A stretch of DNA of 64,000 nt from JAZPYZ01 sp045544455 (GCA_045544455.1 JAZPYZ010000008.1:1-64000), one strand, 5' to 3'. Positions 54,026 through 61,215 are shown, numbered from the stretch's first letter. Program-made: numbers and translations. Notes: a model not told the origin generated them from the letters alone.

Positions 54026-54736
54026 ATGAAATTCATTACCACGGATACCTATGAGCAACTGAGTAAACAAGCCGCTAACCTGATTGCGGCGCAAGTGATC
54101 TGCAAACCGAACTGCGTGTTGGGTTTGGCGACGGGATCTTCGCCGCTTGGCACCTATGCTGAATTGGCTGAGAAATACCGTAACGGCGAAGTCGATTTTT
54201 CGGACGTGACCTCGGTAAACCTGGATGAATACGTCGGTTTGACCGGTGAACACGATCAAAGCTATCGTTATTTCATGAATAACAACCTGTTCAAATTCAT
54301 CAACATCCCGATCGAACGTACCTTTGTGCCGAACGGTTGTGCGGATGATTTGGTGAAGGAAGGTGCCGAATACGATGCGCATATCCGTGCGCTCGGCGGT
54401 ATCGATCTGCAACTGCTCGGTCTTGGACTGGACGGTCATATCGGGTTTAACGAACCGGACGATGCGTTTATTGCCGAAACCCATCCGGTTGAACTCGATC
54501 CATCTACCATCGAAGCGAACGCTCGTTTCTTTGCGTCCGAAGCTGACGTGCCGCGTTCGGCTATCACCATGGGTATGTTGTCGATCATGCAGGCGAAAAA
54601 GATCCTCTTGATTGCCAACGGCGAAAAGAAACTCGACATCCTGAAAAAAGCGATGTACGGCCCGATCACGCCCAGTGTGCCGGCGTCGATCCTGCAACTG
54701 CATCCGGATGTAACGGTTATTTACAGCAAAGCGTAA
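54026..54736 (+). CDS. nagB: Glucosamine-6-phosphate deaminase
   Basis: The 236-residue enzyme converts glucosamine-6-phosphate into fructose-6-phosphate and ammonia. Motifs GLATGSSPLGTY, NLDEYVGL and GLGLDGHIGFNEP are clear, including the catalytic Asp, Glu and His set. It is a short NagB form, without the long allosteric C-terminus of the E. coli enzyme. It is co-oriented with the HTH-GlmM fusion and ends in a shared terminator. The start has an aggagtg site. Confidence 0.95.
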   Translation: MKFITTDTYEQLSKQAANLIAAQVICKPNCVLGLATGSSPLGTYAELAEKYRNGEVDFSDVTSVNLDEYVGLTGEHDQSYRYFMNNNLFKFINIPIERTFVPNGCADDLVKEGAEYDAHIRALGGIDLQLLGLGLDGHIGFNEPDDAFIAETHPVELDPSTIEANARFFASEADVPRSAITMGMLSIMQAKKILLIANGEKKLDILKKAMYGPITPSVPASILQLHPDVTVIYSKA

Positions 54737-54742
54737 GAGTAT

Positions 54743-54781
54743 AAAAAAGAACCACTCAACCTCGGTGAGTGGTTCTTTTTT
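54743..54781. terminator. Bidirectional terminator after nagB
   Basis: agaaccactca and tgagtggttct form an exact 11-bp stem extended by A/T runs, between convergent nagB and vanZ. Confidence 0.92.
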
Positions 54782-54791
54782 ATATATCGAA

Positions 54792-55265
54792 TCATGAATG
54801 ACGTTTGGTTTGCGCTGCCAGAGCTATCAAGGCGATGAAGGTAATACCGACCACAGCGCCTAAACTATCCACAACGATATCGGATATCTGCATACTGCGT
54901 CCCGGCACGAACCATTGATGAATCTCGTCGGTAATCGCATATCCCAAACAGATGAGAAACGGTATCCACCAATTGTTTCGCTCGATTGACCGGTGTGACC
55001 GCACGGCCATGGAAGACAACATACCCAGTATCGCAAAACATGCAAAATGCGCGAGACTGCGGATCAATCCGGTCCACGATACATCTGCTGAGGGGGTGGA
55101 CGTAGAAACGTCGATGTGCAAAATCGATAAAATAAATTCCGTAATAGCATCGCTTAGTGCTGACGAAGCATCCGCGTCTTGTGCGGAAAATAAAAAGATG
55201 ACTACCGCCCATAAGGCAGTCAAACTCCACCAAGCTGCCGAACGAAAAATACCGTTTGACTTCAT
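54792..55265 (-). CDS. VanZ family membrane protein
   Basis: The 157-residue protein has four to five membrane segments with VIFLFSAQDA, HFACFAILGML and the diagnostic CLGYAITDEIHQWFVPGRSMQISDIVVDSLGA, quoted here in parts (YAITDEIHQWFVPGR, DIVVDSLGA). VanZ relatives are linked to low-level teicoplanin resistance or envelope processes. The exact role is unknown. The start follows a gaggtgatt site. Confidence 0.88.
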   Translation of the reverse strand: MKSNGIFRSAAWWSLTALWAVVIFLFSAQDADASSALSDAITEFILSILHIDVSTSTPSADVSWTGLIRSLAHFACFAILGMLSSMAVRSHRSIERNNWWIPFLICLGYAITDEIHQWFVPGRSMQISDIVVDSLGAVVGITFIALIALAAQTKRHS

Positions 55266-55314
55266 CGAATCACCTCGTTTTGTTAGCGTATTAGGTTATT
55301 AAACTATCCTATTC

Positions 55315-55343
55315 ACTATACAAAAATCCTAAAAACAGTTCAA
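55315..55343 (-). promoter_or_regulatory. Promoter of the VanZ gene
   Basis: On the minus strand TTGAAC (55338-55343) and TATAGT (55315-55320) are 17 nt apart. Confidence 0.65.
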
Positions 55344-55374
55344 GTCTTTTTTGTAAAAAATTGCGACAAAGCAC

Positions 55375-55403
55375 TTGACGGAAGGTAGAACGAATGCTAT
55401 AAT
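55375..55403 (+). promoter_or_regulatory. Promoter of tRNA-Thr
   Basis: TTGACG (55375-55380) and a perfect TATAAT (55398-55403) are 17 nt apart. Confidence 0.85.
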
Positions 55404-55420
55404 ACAAAAGCATTCGGTGC

Positions 55421-55495
55421 GCTACTGTGGCTCAATGGCAGAGCAGCTCATTCGTAATGAGCAGGTTGTCAGTTCGATTCTGACCAGTAGCTCCA
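55421..55495 (+). tRNA. tRNA-Thr (anticodon CGT)
   Basis: The acceptor GCTACTG pairs with CAGTAGC. The anticodon stem GCTCA/TGAGC encloses TTCGTAA, giving anticodon CGT. The T arm is GTCAG-TTCGATT-CTGAC. CCA is encoded. Confidence 0.97.
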
Positions 55496-55497
55496 AA

Positions 55498-55530
55498 ATC
55501 CCGTCCGCGCAAGTGGACGGGATTTTTTTG
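55498..55530 (+). terminator. Terminator of tRNA-Thr
   Basis: atcccgtcc pairs with ggacgggat across an 8-nt loop and is followed by seven T. Confidence 0.9.
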
Positions 55531-55620
55531 TAATAGATAAGCGGTAACAAGTGTTGCGGCTACGTCGGTTTTGTGCTATGCTTGTGCTACAATAGGTACA
55601 AAAATTTTTGTTATAAATAG

Positions 55621-55649
55621 TTGTAAAAACTCCAAAAGTGTGATATACT
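55621..55649 (+). promoter_or_regulatory. Promoter of the structured leader/lipoprotein transcript
   Basis: TTGTAA (55621-55626) and TATACT (55644-55649) are 17 nt apart. The expected start, near 55656, coincides with the first base of the long hairpin. Confidence 0.65.
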
Positions 55650-55655
55650 CATCGC

Positions 55656-55832
55656 ATACCACACAAACTAAATATTCGGAATTTATTCTCGAAGTCTATT
55701 TTTACTTTGGTAAAAATGCAGACTTCTGTTTTCGCGTCTTCGAGAGAATTCCGAAAAGTTTGTGTGGTAGCAAATTGATGTTATGCATTTTTCGGTGTGT
55801 GTAACTTCGGTTGCACACACTTTTTTATTTTT
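55656..55832 (+). ncRNA. Candidate structured leader RNA or terminated small RNA
   Basis: The transcript would start with a large stem-loop. Stem 1 pairs 55657-55669 with 55757-55769 (13 bp, perfect). Stem 2 pairs 5575-83 of this block (55675-55683) with 55747-55755 (9 bp). Stem 3 pairs 55686-55694 with 55738-55746. An apical hairpin has arms 55698-55705 and 55710-55717. GAAGTC at 55691 can alternatively pair with GACTTC at 55721, which excludes part of stem 3. A terminator follows just before the lipoprotein gene. No known riboswitch class is recognised. Confidence 0.55.
55795..55832 (+). terminator. Intrinsic terminator in front of the lipoprotein start codon
   Basis: gtgtgtgtaac and gttgcacacac pair (one G-U) around a stable C(UUCG)G loop, followed by tttttt-a-ttttt. 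The ggagg site of the next gene begins immediately after it, so the gene is expressed only if this is read through. Confidence 0.85.
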
Positions 55833-55844
55833 GGAGGAAAGAAT

Positions 55845-56504
55845 ATGAAACGTTTAATTTCATTTATTTTGTGTGTAGTCACAGTTACTTTATTTGTTAC
55901 AGGATGTTCTAATAATAACAACCAAAAGCTGAATTTGGAAACTTGTTATAATTGTGGAGAACAGTATATTAGTAACAGTAATTTTTGTTCTAAGTGCGGT
56001 GCAGACTTAGAAAGTCATCGAATTGATAATGAAAATGATTCTAACACCAATATTCACGTTGATTATAGTAATTATGGCTTTATAAATAATTACGGTATGA
56101 CAGAGTGGTTAGAAATTATTGAGTACAATTTCGATGATCCGCAAAATGCATATGTCGTAACGCCTATTGAACCTTTTATAGTCAACTTCGACAGTGATTA
56201 TTTACAATTGCGTCTTTTCGAGGAAGGTTTTCGCTATACGGGTGATTATAGCGCTGGTCGTTTATACGGAGATCCTTCTGCTTGGCAAGTCGTTGACAAT
56301 AAAATCTTAAAACTCGATGGGGCTAATGACCTTTTATACTCAGAAGAATTGTTGGAAATACAAAAAATAGAAATTCATTCAGAAATTCCTTTGGTTTATA
56401 CTGAAGAAGATAGATTTCCAATGGTAATTCCTACATATTTTTTAGATGTTTCAAGAGATACAACTAGCAACCGCTATTATATTAAGTCTGAATATCTCAA
56501 ATGA
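55845..56504 (+). CDS. Zinc-ribbon lipoprotein of unknown function
   Basis: The 219-residue protein has a lipoprotein signal (residues 1-22, VTLFVTGC lipobox) directly followed by a zinc ribbon (CYNCGEQYISNSNFCSKCG). The rest is an acidic, Asn/Tyr-rich domain of about 160 residues that I do not recognise. The codons are AT-rich (many TTA, AAT, ATT), unlike the flanking core genes, which suggests recent acquisition. The ATG at 55845 follows a strong ggaggaaag site. A zinc ribbon on an exported lipoprotein is unusual. Confidence 0.8.
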   Translation: MKRLISFILCVVTVTLFVTGCSNNNNQKLNLETCYNCGEQYISNSNFCSKCGADLESHRIDNENDSNTNIHVDYSNYGFINNYGMTEWLEIIEYNFDDPQNAYVVTPIEPFIVNFDSDYLQLRLFEEGFRYTGDYSAGRLYGDPSAWQVVDNKILKLDGANDLLYSEELLEIQKIEIHSEIPLVYTEEDRFPMVIPTYFLDVSRDTTSNRYYIKSEYLK

Positions 56505-56647
56505 TACTTTCCTATTTCATCAAAACAAATTAGGCAAGGCAGGAATAACCGTCATACTTTCGGCAGTCTTACTGCTTAAAAACAGAGTTTTTAACAGCAT
56601 CTTCGTTAGTATGATTTTGGGTGTGTCGGTATGACTTTTGTCATACA
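56505..56647. other. AT-rich spacer without a recognisable gene
   Basis: Short open frames occur here but have no ribosome binding sites or recognisable domains. I see nothing further apart from the terminator that follows. The gene-free interval continues to 56862. Confidence 0.5.
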
Positions 56648-56693
56648 ATCAAAAATAGAGTTATCTCGTATTTTCGGGATAACTCTATTTGTA
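56648..56693. terminator. Terminator downstream of the lipoprotein gene
   Basis: aatagagttatc and gataactctatt pair around a loop of about 12 nt, flanked by A and T runs. Confidence 0.75.
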
Positions 56694-56762
56694 TATATAA
56701 CTTGAAAATGATAATAAAAAATGTTATATTAAATATAAGAAAAAGCTTGTTGTTATGCGGGA

Positions 56763-56799
56763 TTTTCAACTTGTGGAAATCATTTCCACAAGTTGAAAA
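56763..56799. repeat. Perfect 37-nt palindrome
   Basis: The 18-base arms ttttcaacttgtggaaat and atttccacaagttgaaaa are exact complements around a single C. It abuts the left hairpin repeat of the DUF559 cassette. Confidence 0.85.
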
Positions 56800-56802
56800 C
56801 GG

Positions 56803-56856
56803 GAGCCTCCCTTGCCTAAAGGGAGGTGGATTTGCCGTAGGCAAAGACGGAGGGAT
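56803..56856 (-). repeat. Left inverted repeat of the DUF559 cassette
   Basis: Read on the minus strand it starts ATCCCTCCGTC and ends with the CTCCCTTTAGGCAAGGGAG hairpin. It aligns without gaps to 57227-57280 on the plus strand. It contains two small hairpins (TTTGCC-tac-GGCAAA and CTCCCTT-taggc-AAGGGAG). Confidence 0.8.
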
Positions 56857-56918
56857 ATAATACGGAACGGAAACACAACACAAAATTAACTGAAAACGCA
56901 AAAACACTACGAAAAAAT

Positions 56919-57224
56919 ATGACCAAAGAAGAACGACATTTGTGGTATGATTTTTTGCGTTCCTATCCTGTCCGTTTTTTACGGCAGAAAGTTATTGATA
57001 ATTACATCGTAGATTTTTACTGTCACGAAGCACGGCTTATAATTGAACTCGACGGCTCACAACATTATGAAGAAAAAGGACTGTTAAAAGATAAGATTCG
57101 CACTGAAAAAATCGAAAGCAGAAATTTGACAGTAATTCGAATACCGAATAATGAAGTCAATAAAAATTTCAGAGGTGTCTGCGAATATATTGATTTGTTT
57201 ATTAAAGAATCCCTCCACCGCTAA
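56919..57224 (+). CDS. DUF559 endonuclease-like protein (possibly start-codon defective)
   Basis: The 101-residue protein has the DUF559 pattern related to very-short-patch-repair endonucleases: TKEERHLWYDFLR, FLRQKVIDNYIVDFYCHEARLIIELDGSQHYE (quoted in parts: IVDFYCH, IIELDGSQHYE) and VIRIPNNEV. The frame stays open upstream to 56841 and encodes residues that resemble the family N-terminus (ENAKTLRKN), but it holds no ATG, GTG or TTG. The only ATG, at 56919, has no ribosome binding site. The gene may have lost its true start. It lies tightly between inverted hairpin repeats. Confidence 0.8.
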   Translation: MTKEERHLWYDFLRSYPVRFLRQKVIDNYIVDFYCHEARLIIELDGSQHYEEKGLLKDKIRTEKIESRNLTVIRIPNNEVNKNFRGVCEYIDLFIKESLHR

Positions 57225-57226
57225 GA

Positions 57227-57280
57227 ATCCCTCAGTCAAAACCTACGGTTTTGCCAGCTCCCTTTAGGCAAGGGAGCCTT
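57227..57280 (+). repeat. Right inverted repeat of the DUF559 cassette
   Basis: It begins 2 nt after the DUF559 stop. It has the same two-hairpin layout as the left copy, with the inner stem changed to AAAACC-tac-GGTTTT, that is with paired changes that keep the stem. Confidence 0.8.
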
Positions 57281-57286
57281 TGCGGT

Positions 57287-57312
57287 CCCCCTCCCTTTAG
57301 GGCAAGGGAGGC
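57287..57312. repeat. Third, partial copy of the hairpin repeat
   Basis: CCTCCCTTTAGGGCAAGGGAGG repeats only the outer hairpin of the cassette ends, just outside the right repeat. It suggests nested or repeated insertion. Confidence 0.7.
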
Positions 57313-57370
57313 TGAATTTGTCCCTAATTTGACACAAGCATATATTTAAACACAGGGCGGTGATGGAGTA

Positions 57371-58464
57371 ATGAAATGCGATGCGTTATTCGAATTGATC
57401 GATCAATCAACGGAAGCCTATCTTGCCGTTTGGGAAACGGTTTGTAATATAGAAATCCCACCGATCACAAATCGGGCGTGGATGCGGTTGGTCGATATTT
57501 GGCGGACATGGCCGAGCAACGCGGATGGCGCGTAGAGCGTTTTGAACAGCCGGTATCCGGTGATGTGTTGTGCATCACCATGAATCCGGAATCGTCTGCG
57601 CGTCCGATAACGTTTTCGGGACATATGGATACGGTGCATCCTGTGGGATCGTTTGGAACGCCGGCTGTGCATCGAGATACAGAAAAAATATACGGACCGG
57701 GTGTAACCGATTGCAAGGGTGGCGTGGTTGCGGCCGTTTTTGCCATGGATGTTTTGCACAGATATGGGTTTACATCGCGCCCTATACAACTTTTGCTTTC
57801 AAGTGACGAGGAAGTTGGTAGTCGATACAGCCAAAAAGCTACAATACGGTATATCTGTGAACGAGCCCAAAACTCGTTAGCTTTTTTCAACATGGAAGGA
57901 CATACCGCAGGTGAAGCTTGCTTGCAAAGAAAAGGTATTATCACCTTTCTGTTTACGGTACATGGGGTGGAAGCGCACGCGTCTAAATGTGCCAATTTAG
58001 GGGCTAATGCGATTGCAGAGGCAGCGCATAAGATTTTGGAAATCGAAAAGTTCAAGGATGCGGAAGGTGTTACTTGTTGCACGAGTGTGATCAGTGGCGG
58101 AACAACGGTCAATACGGTGCCCGGTCAATGCGAGTTTCGTGTTAACGTGCGGTTTGCCACCGCTGAGCAGAAAGAATGGATCTGTGACTATATGCAGACA
58201 TTGGCCGATACGGTGTTCGTTGCAGGATGCAAAACCAACCTCGAACAGGTATCGTATCGTGCGGCTATGGAATACTCCGCTAAAAACATCGAGCTGTTAG
58301 AAACGGTCAATCGGGGATTTGCAGAAAGTGGGTTGCCTTTGCTTGCCACTAGCAAAAGAACGGGTGGCTCGGATGCGGCGGACATCACGGCATTGGGCAT
58401 TCCGTGCCTGGATTCTATGGGCGTTAGAGGAGGCGATATTCATACTTCGTGTCACGATATTTAA
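57371..58464 (+). pseudogene. M20 family metallopeptidase, frameshifted and truncated
   Basis: The first frame (57371-57535) encodes the family N-terminus (ALFELIDQSTEAYLAVWE). It goes out of frame near 57455-57460, where restoring one C to the CCC run would join IEIP to PTDHKSGVDAVG in the second frame. The second frame continues with SGHMDTVHPVG, GPGVTDCKGG and SSDEEVGS, the M20 zinc motifs, and the dimer domain. It ends at 58464 after GVRGGDIHTSC, about 40 residues short of the usual C-terminus. M20 enzymes hydrolyse dipeptides or acyl-amino acids. A terminator follows. Confidence 0.82.
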
Positions 58465-58496
58465 AAAGCGATCATCGAAAGATGATCGCTTTTTGT
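58463..58496 (+). terminator. Terminator after the M20 pseudogene
   Basis: aaaaagcgatcatc and gatgatcgcttttt form a 14-bp stem around GAAA. Confidence 0.92.
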
Positions 58497-58506
58497 ATTC
58501 ATATAC

Positions 58507-58535
58507 TTGTTTGTGTGATGAGAATATGGTACAAT
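58507..58535 (+). promoter_or_regulatory. Promoter of the 115-residue membrane protein gene
   Basis: TTGTTT (58507-58512) and TACAAT (58530-58535) are 17 nt apart. Confidence 0.65.
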
Positions 58536-58566
58536 TTAGTAAAAAGTAAGGAGAGGCGGGGAATAC

Positions 58567-58914
58567 ATGCCGAAATTGCTCGAAAAAATTAAGCATACGG
58601 TAGATGCAACCATACCGGATAAAGAAGAATTAACGCATGGGTTACATCCCAAAATCGATTATGCGCTTCTTATCTTGCGAAACGTATTTGTCGCACTGGC
58701 GGCATTGTTTTTTCTGGTATCGCTATGTTGGCATGAAGTGTATAACGTTTTAAAGGCGGTCGGGTATTTTTCCGGTGCAGTCGCCTATATTTTCGAGTGC
58801 CTGGCCGTTACCGACTGTTTTCAGACGAAGGTACCGCACACCGAAATGTTTATGGTCTATTGTTTTGGCCCTCTATATATCCTAATGGGACTTGGTTATA
58901 TGTTTTGGCATTAA
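58567..58914 (+). CDS. Unknown small membrane protein
   Basis: The 115-residue protein has a polar, charged N-terminus (about residues 1-30) and three hydrophobic segments (about 33-52, 62-80 and 93-114). I do not recognise it. It has its own promoter, a aaggagagg site and a downstream terminator, so it looks like a real monocistronic gene. No catalytic motif is visible. Confidence 0.75.
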   Translation: MPKLLEKIKHTVDATIPDKEELTHGLHPKIDYALLILRNVFVALAALFFLVSLCWHEVYNVLKAVGYFSGAVAYIFECLAVTDCFQTKVPHTEMFMVYCFGPLYILMGLGYMFWH

Positions 58915-58957
58915 ACCGAGCAACGCTTTGAAAAGTGGAAAACTAACACACCTACGA

Positions 58958-58998
58958 AACATCCTAACACGGCTTTGTTGGGGTGTTTTTTTATATAT
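58958..58998 (+). terminator. Probable terminator after the small membrane protein gene
   Basis: catcctaaca pairs with tgttggggtg, including G-T pairs, and is followed by seven T. Confidence 0.6.
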
Positions 58999-59053
58999 GT
59001 GGCGGTTTCGGTGGAAAAGTGTCTCGATTTTGCGTTTTAAACCTCTGTGCAAC

Positions 59054-59082
59054 TTGACGGTTGGTAGAATTTACTATATAAT
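59054..59082 (+). promoter_or_regulatory. Promoter of the ene-reductase/AcnX operon
   Basis: TTGACG (59054-59059) and a perfect TATAAT (59077-59082) are 17 nt apart. An imperfect palindrome (acgtttcttt/aaagaacgt) lies downstream at about 59100-59119 and could be an operator. Confidence 0.8.
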
Positions 59083-59134
59083 TACTTGTTGAGAAATCAA
59101 CGTTTCTTTAAAAGAACGTACAAGGGAGTTGTTT

Positions 59135-61201
59135 GTGGATATGAATGCCAAATACGATGCCTTATTTACCCCGTGGAAGATCGGGAACGTGGAGATCAAA
59201 AACCGTATTGTGATGTGTCCGATGGGGGGTACATCGTTGTTCGGTTGGTTTGAACTGGGCGGTTGCCATTTTGATAAAGAGGCGGCGAAACTGTTCTTGG
59301 AACGGGCGAACAACAACGTCGGGTTGATTATTCCTGGCATTGCACCGTTGCGCGATACGTTTTGGGGGAAATGGTTGTGGCAGAACCCGAAGATGTTCGA
59401 GGAACTGAAAGAGTTTATGGACGAGATCCATAAGACCGGTGCCAAACTGTTTGTGCAACTGACCGCCGGTATGGGGCGATCGTGGGCGATCACTGAATTG
59501 GTGGCACCGTTACATAAAAATAAAATTACCCGTGCGATCGTAAAACCCATTATTGATACGTCGCACGAACTGGCAAGTCCCAGTCCGCAACCGTCGCGTT
59601 GGGCACACGATATTATCTGTCCGGAAATGACGGTGGAACAGATTCACGAGATCATCGAGGCGTTTGCCAAAACGGCCAAACTTTGCCGAGATGCCGGCGT
59701 GGACGGGGTAGAGGTACACGCCGTACACGAAGGGTATTTGCTGGATCAATTCGCTATCGAATTCTTTAATAAACGGACCGATGAATATGGCGGCAGTTTT
59801 GAAAACCGATATCGCTTTGCGGCGGAAGTGGTGAAAGCCATCAAAGAGGCGTGCGGTGACGATTATCCGGTTTCGTTGCGGTATTCGGTGGAATCCAAGA
59901 TGAAAGGGTTCTGCGAAGGGGCTATGCCGGGCGAAGAATATACCGAAGTCGGACGGAATATGGCCGAAAGTGAAAAAGCGGCGAAATACCTGCAGGATGC
60001 CGGTTACGATATGCTCAATGCCGACAACGGAACCTATGATTCGTGGTATTGGGCGCATCCGCCGATGTATATGCCGGAAAACTGCAACTTAGAAGATGTT
60101 TCACACATCAAACAATTTGTGGATATTCCGGTGGTGTGCGCAGGCCGTATGGATTCTGAAGTGGCGGCTAAAGCGGTGGCAGAAGGCAAGATCGACGCGG
60201 TTGGTGTGGCTCGTCAATTCCTGGTGGATCCGGCGTGGATCACAAAATTGATCGAGGATCGATTGGAAGATATCAAACCGTGTATTTGTTGTCATGCCGG
60301 TTGTTTCAATTTCTCATCTTCCAAAGGGCACGCCAATACGCAGGATTTGACCGATACGATGGGATTGGCACGGTGTGCTTTGAATCCCGAAACCATGCAA
60401 TCGAAGAAATATCATATTCAACCGGCGAAAAAAGCAAAGAAGATCGCCGTGATCGGCGGCGGTATCGGCGGTATGGAAACGGCGCTCGTTTGTGCAAAAC
60501 GCGGTCACAGCGTGACGATCTACGAAAAGAGCGACAAACTCGGCGGTGTGTTTATTGCGGCGGCTGCCCCGTCGTATAAAGAAAAAGATCGTGACCTGAT
60601 CACGTGGTATCGTCGCGAGATACAAAAATACCCGATCGAGGTGGAGTTCAACACGGAAATTACCGATATTTCTACGTTGGATGCGGATGAGATCATCGTG
60701 GCGACCGGTGCGAAAGCTAACGTATTGCCGGTGAAAGGTGCCGAATTGGGTATCGAAGCGGTGGAATTTCTGTTGGGCGAAAAAACGGTCGGCGACAACG
60801 TAGTGATTGTCGGCGGTGGCCTGACCGGTTGCGAAATTGCGTATGAGCTGTATCTGCAAGGCAAAAAACCGACCATTGTGGAAATGCAGGATGACCTTAT
60901 TACCACAAAAGGCGTGTGTTTGGCGAATACGAGTTATCTGCGCGATTTCTTTAAAACCAATCAAGTGCCGGTACATCTGGAAACCAAATTGTCTGAAATT
61001 CACACCGACGGTGTGACCGTGACCGATAAAGACGGCAACACCTTTAAGATCGACGCGGATAATGTGATTTTGTCCACTGGATACAAACCAGCTCCGTTAG
61101 TTGCTAAAGGCAAACGGGTGCATGTGGTAGGCGATGCTCATAAGGTTGGCAACCTGCGCACGGTTATTTGGCAGGCGTGGGATGTCGCGATGAAACTGTA
61201 A
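59135..61201 (+). CDS. Old-yellow-enzyme type NADH:flavin/Fe-S ene-reductase (2,4-dienoyl-CoA or enoate reductase family)
   Basis: The roughly 688-residue protein has an N-terminal FMN barrel (LFTPWKIGNVEIKNRIVMCPM, quoted as KIGNVEIKNRIV; GVDGVEVHAVHEGYL). A 4Fe-4S binding stretch follows (CICCHAGC plus a downstream Cys, about residues 385-415), then a C-terminal Rossmann module for FAD/NAD (VIGGGIGGMETALV and VIVGGGLTGCE). Such enzymes reduce activated C=C bonds using NAD(P)H. The AcnX genes follow, so its substrate may be the dehydrated product. The GTG at 59135 is preferred, and the ATG at 59141 is also possible. Confidence 0.88.
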   Translation: MDMNAKYDALFTPWKIGNVEIKNRIVMCPMGGTSLFGWFELGGCHFDKEAAKLFLERANNNVGLIIPGIAPLRDTFWGKWLWQNPKMFEELKEFMDEIHKTGAKLFVQLTAGMGRSWAITELVAPLHKNKITRAIVKPIIDTSHELASPSPQPSRWAHDIICPEMTVEQIHEIIEAFAKTAKLCRDAGVDGVEVHAVHEGYLLDQFAIEFFNKRTDEYGGSFENRYRFAAEVVKAIKEACGDDYPVSLRYSVESKMKGFCEGAMPGEEYTEVGRNMAESEKAAKYLQDAGYDMLNADNGTYDSWYWAHPPMYMPENCNLEDVSHIKQFVDIPVVCAGRMDSEVAAKAVAEGKIDAVGVARQFLVDPAWITKLIEDRLEDIKPCICCHAGCFNFSSSKGHANTQDLTDTMGLARCALNPETMQSKKYHIQPAKKAKKIAVIGGGIGGMETALVCAKRGHSVTIYEKSDKLGGVFIAAAAPSYKEKDRDLITWYRREIQKYPIEVEFNTEITDISTLDADEIIVATGAKANVLPVKGAELGIEAVEFLLGEKTVGDNVVIVGGGLTGCEIAYELYLQGKKPTIVEMQDDLITTKGVCLANTSYLRDFFKTNQVPVHLETKLSEIHTDGVTVTDKDGNTFKIDADNVILSTGYKPAPLVAKGKRVHVVGDAHKVGNLRTVIWQAWDVAMKL

Positions 61202-61215
61202 GGGGGTAGATAGCG

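Noticed and set aside
55656..55832. 6S RNA
   Set aside because: The long hairpin lacks the large open bubble in mid-stem, and the terminator stem is separate from the closing stem.
56446..56860. Open frames of 62 and 79 codons after the lipoprotein gene
   Set aside because: They overlap the lipoprotein end, the terminator and the palindrome, have no ribosome binding sites, and do not resemble proteins.
56763..57312. CRISPR array
   Set aside because: The repeats are inverted, few and unevenly spaced around a gene. There are no regular spacers or cas genes.
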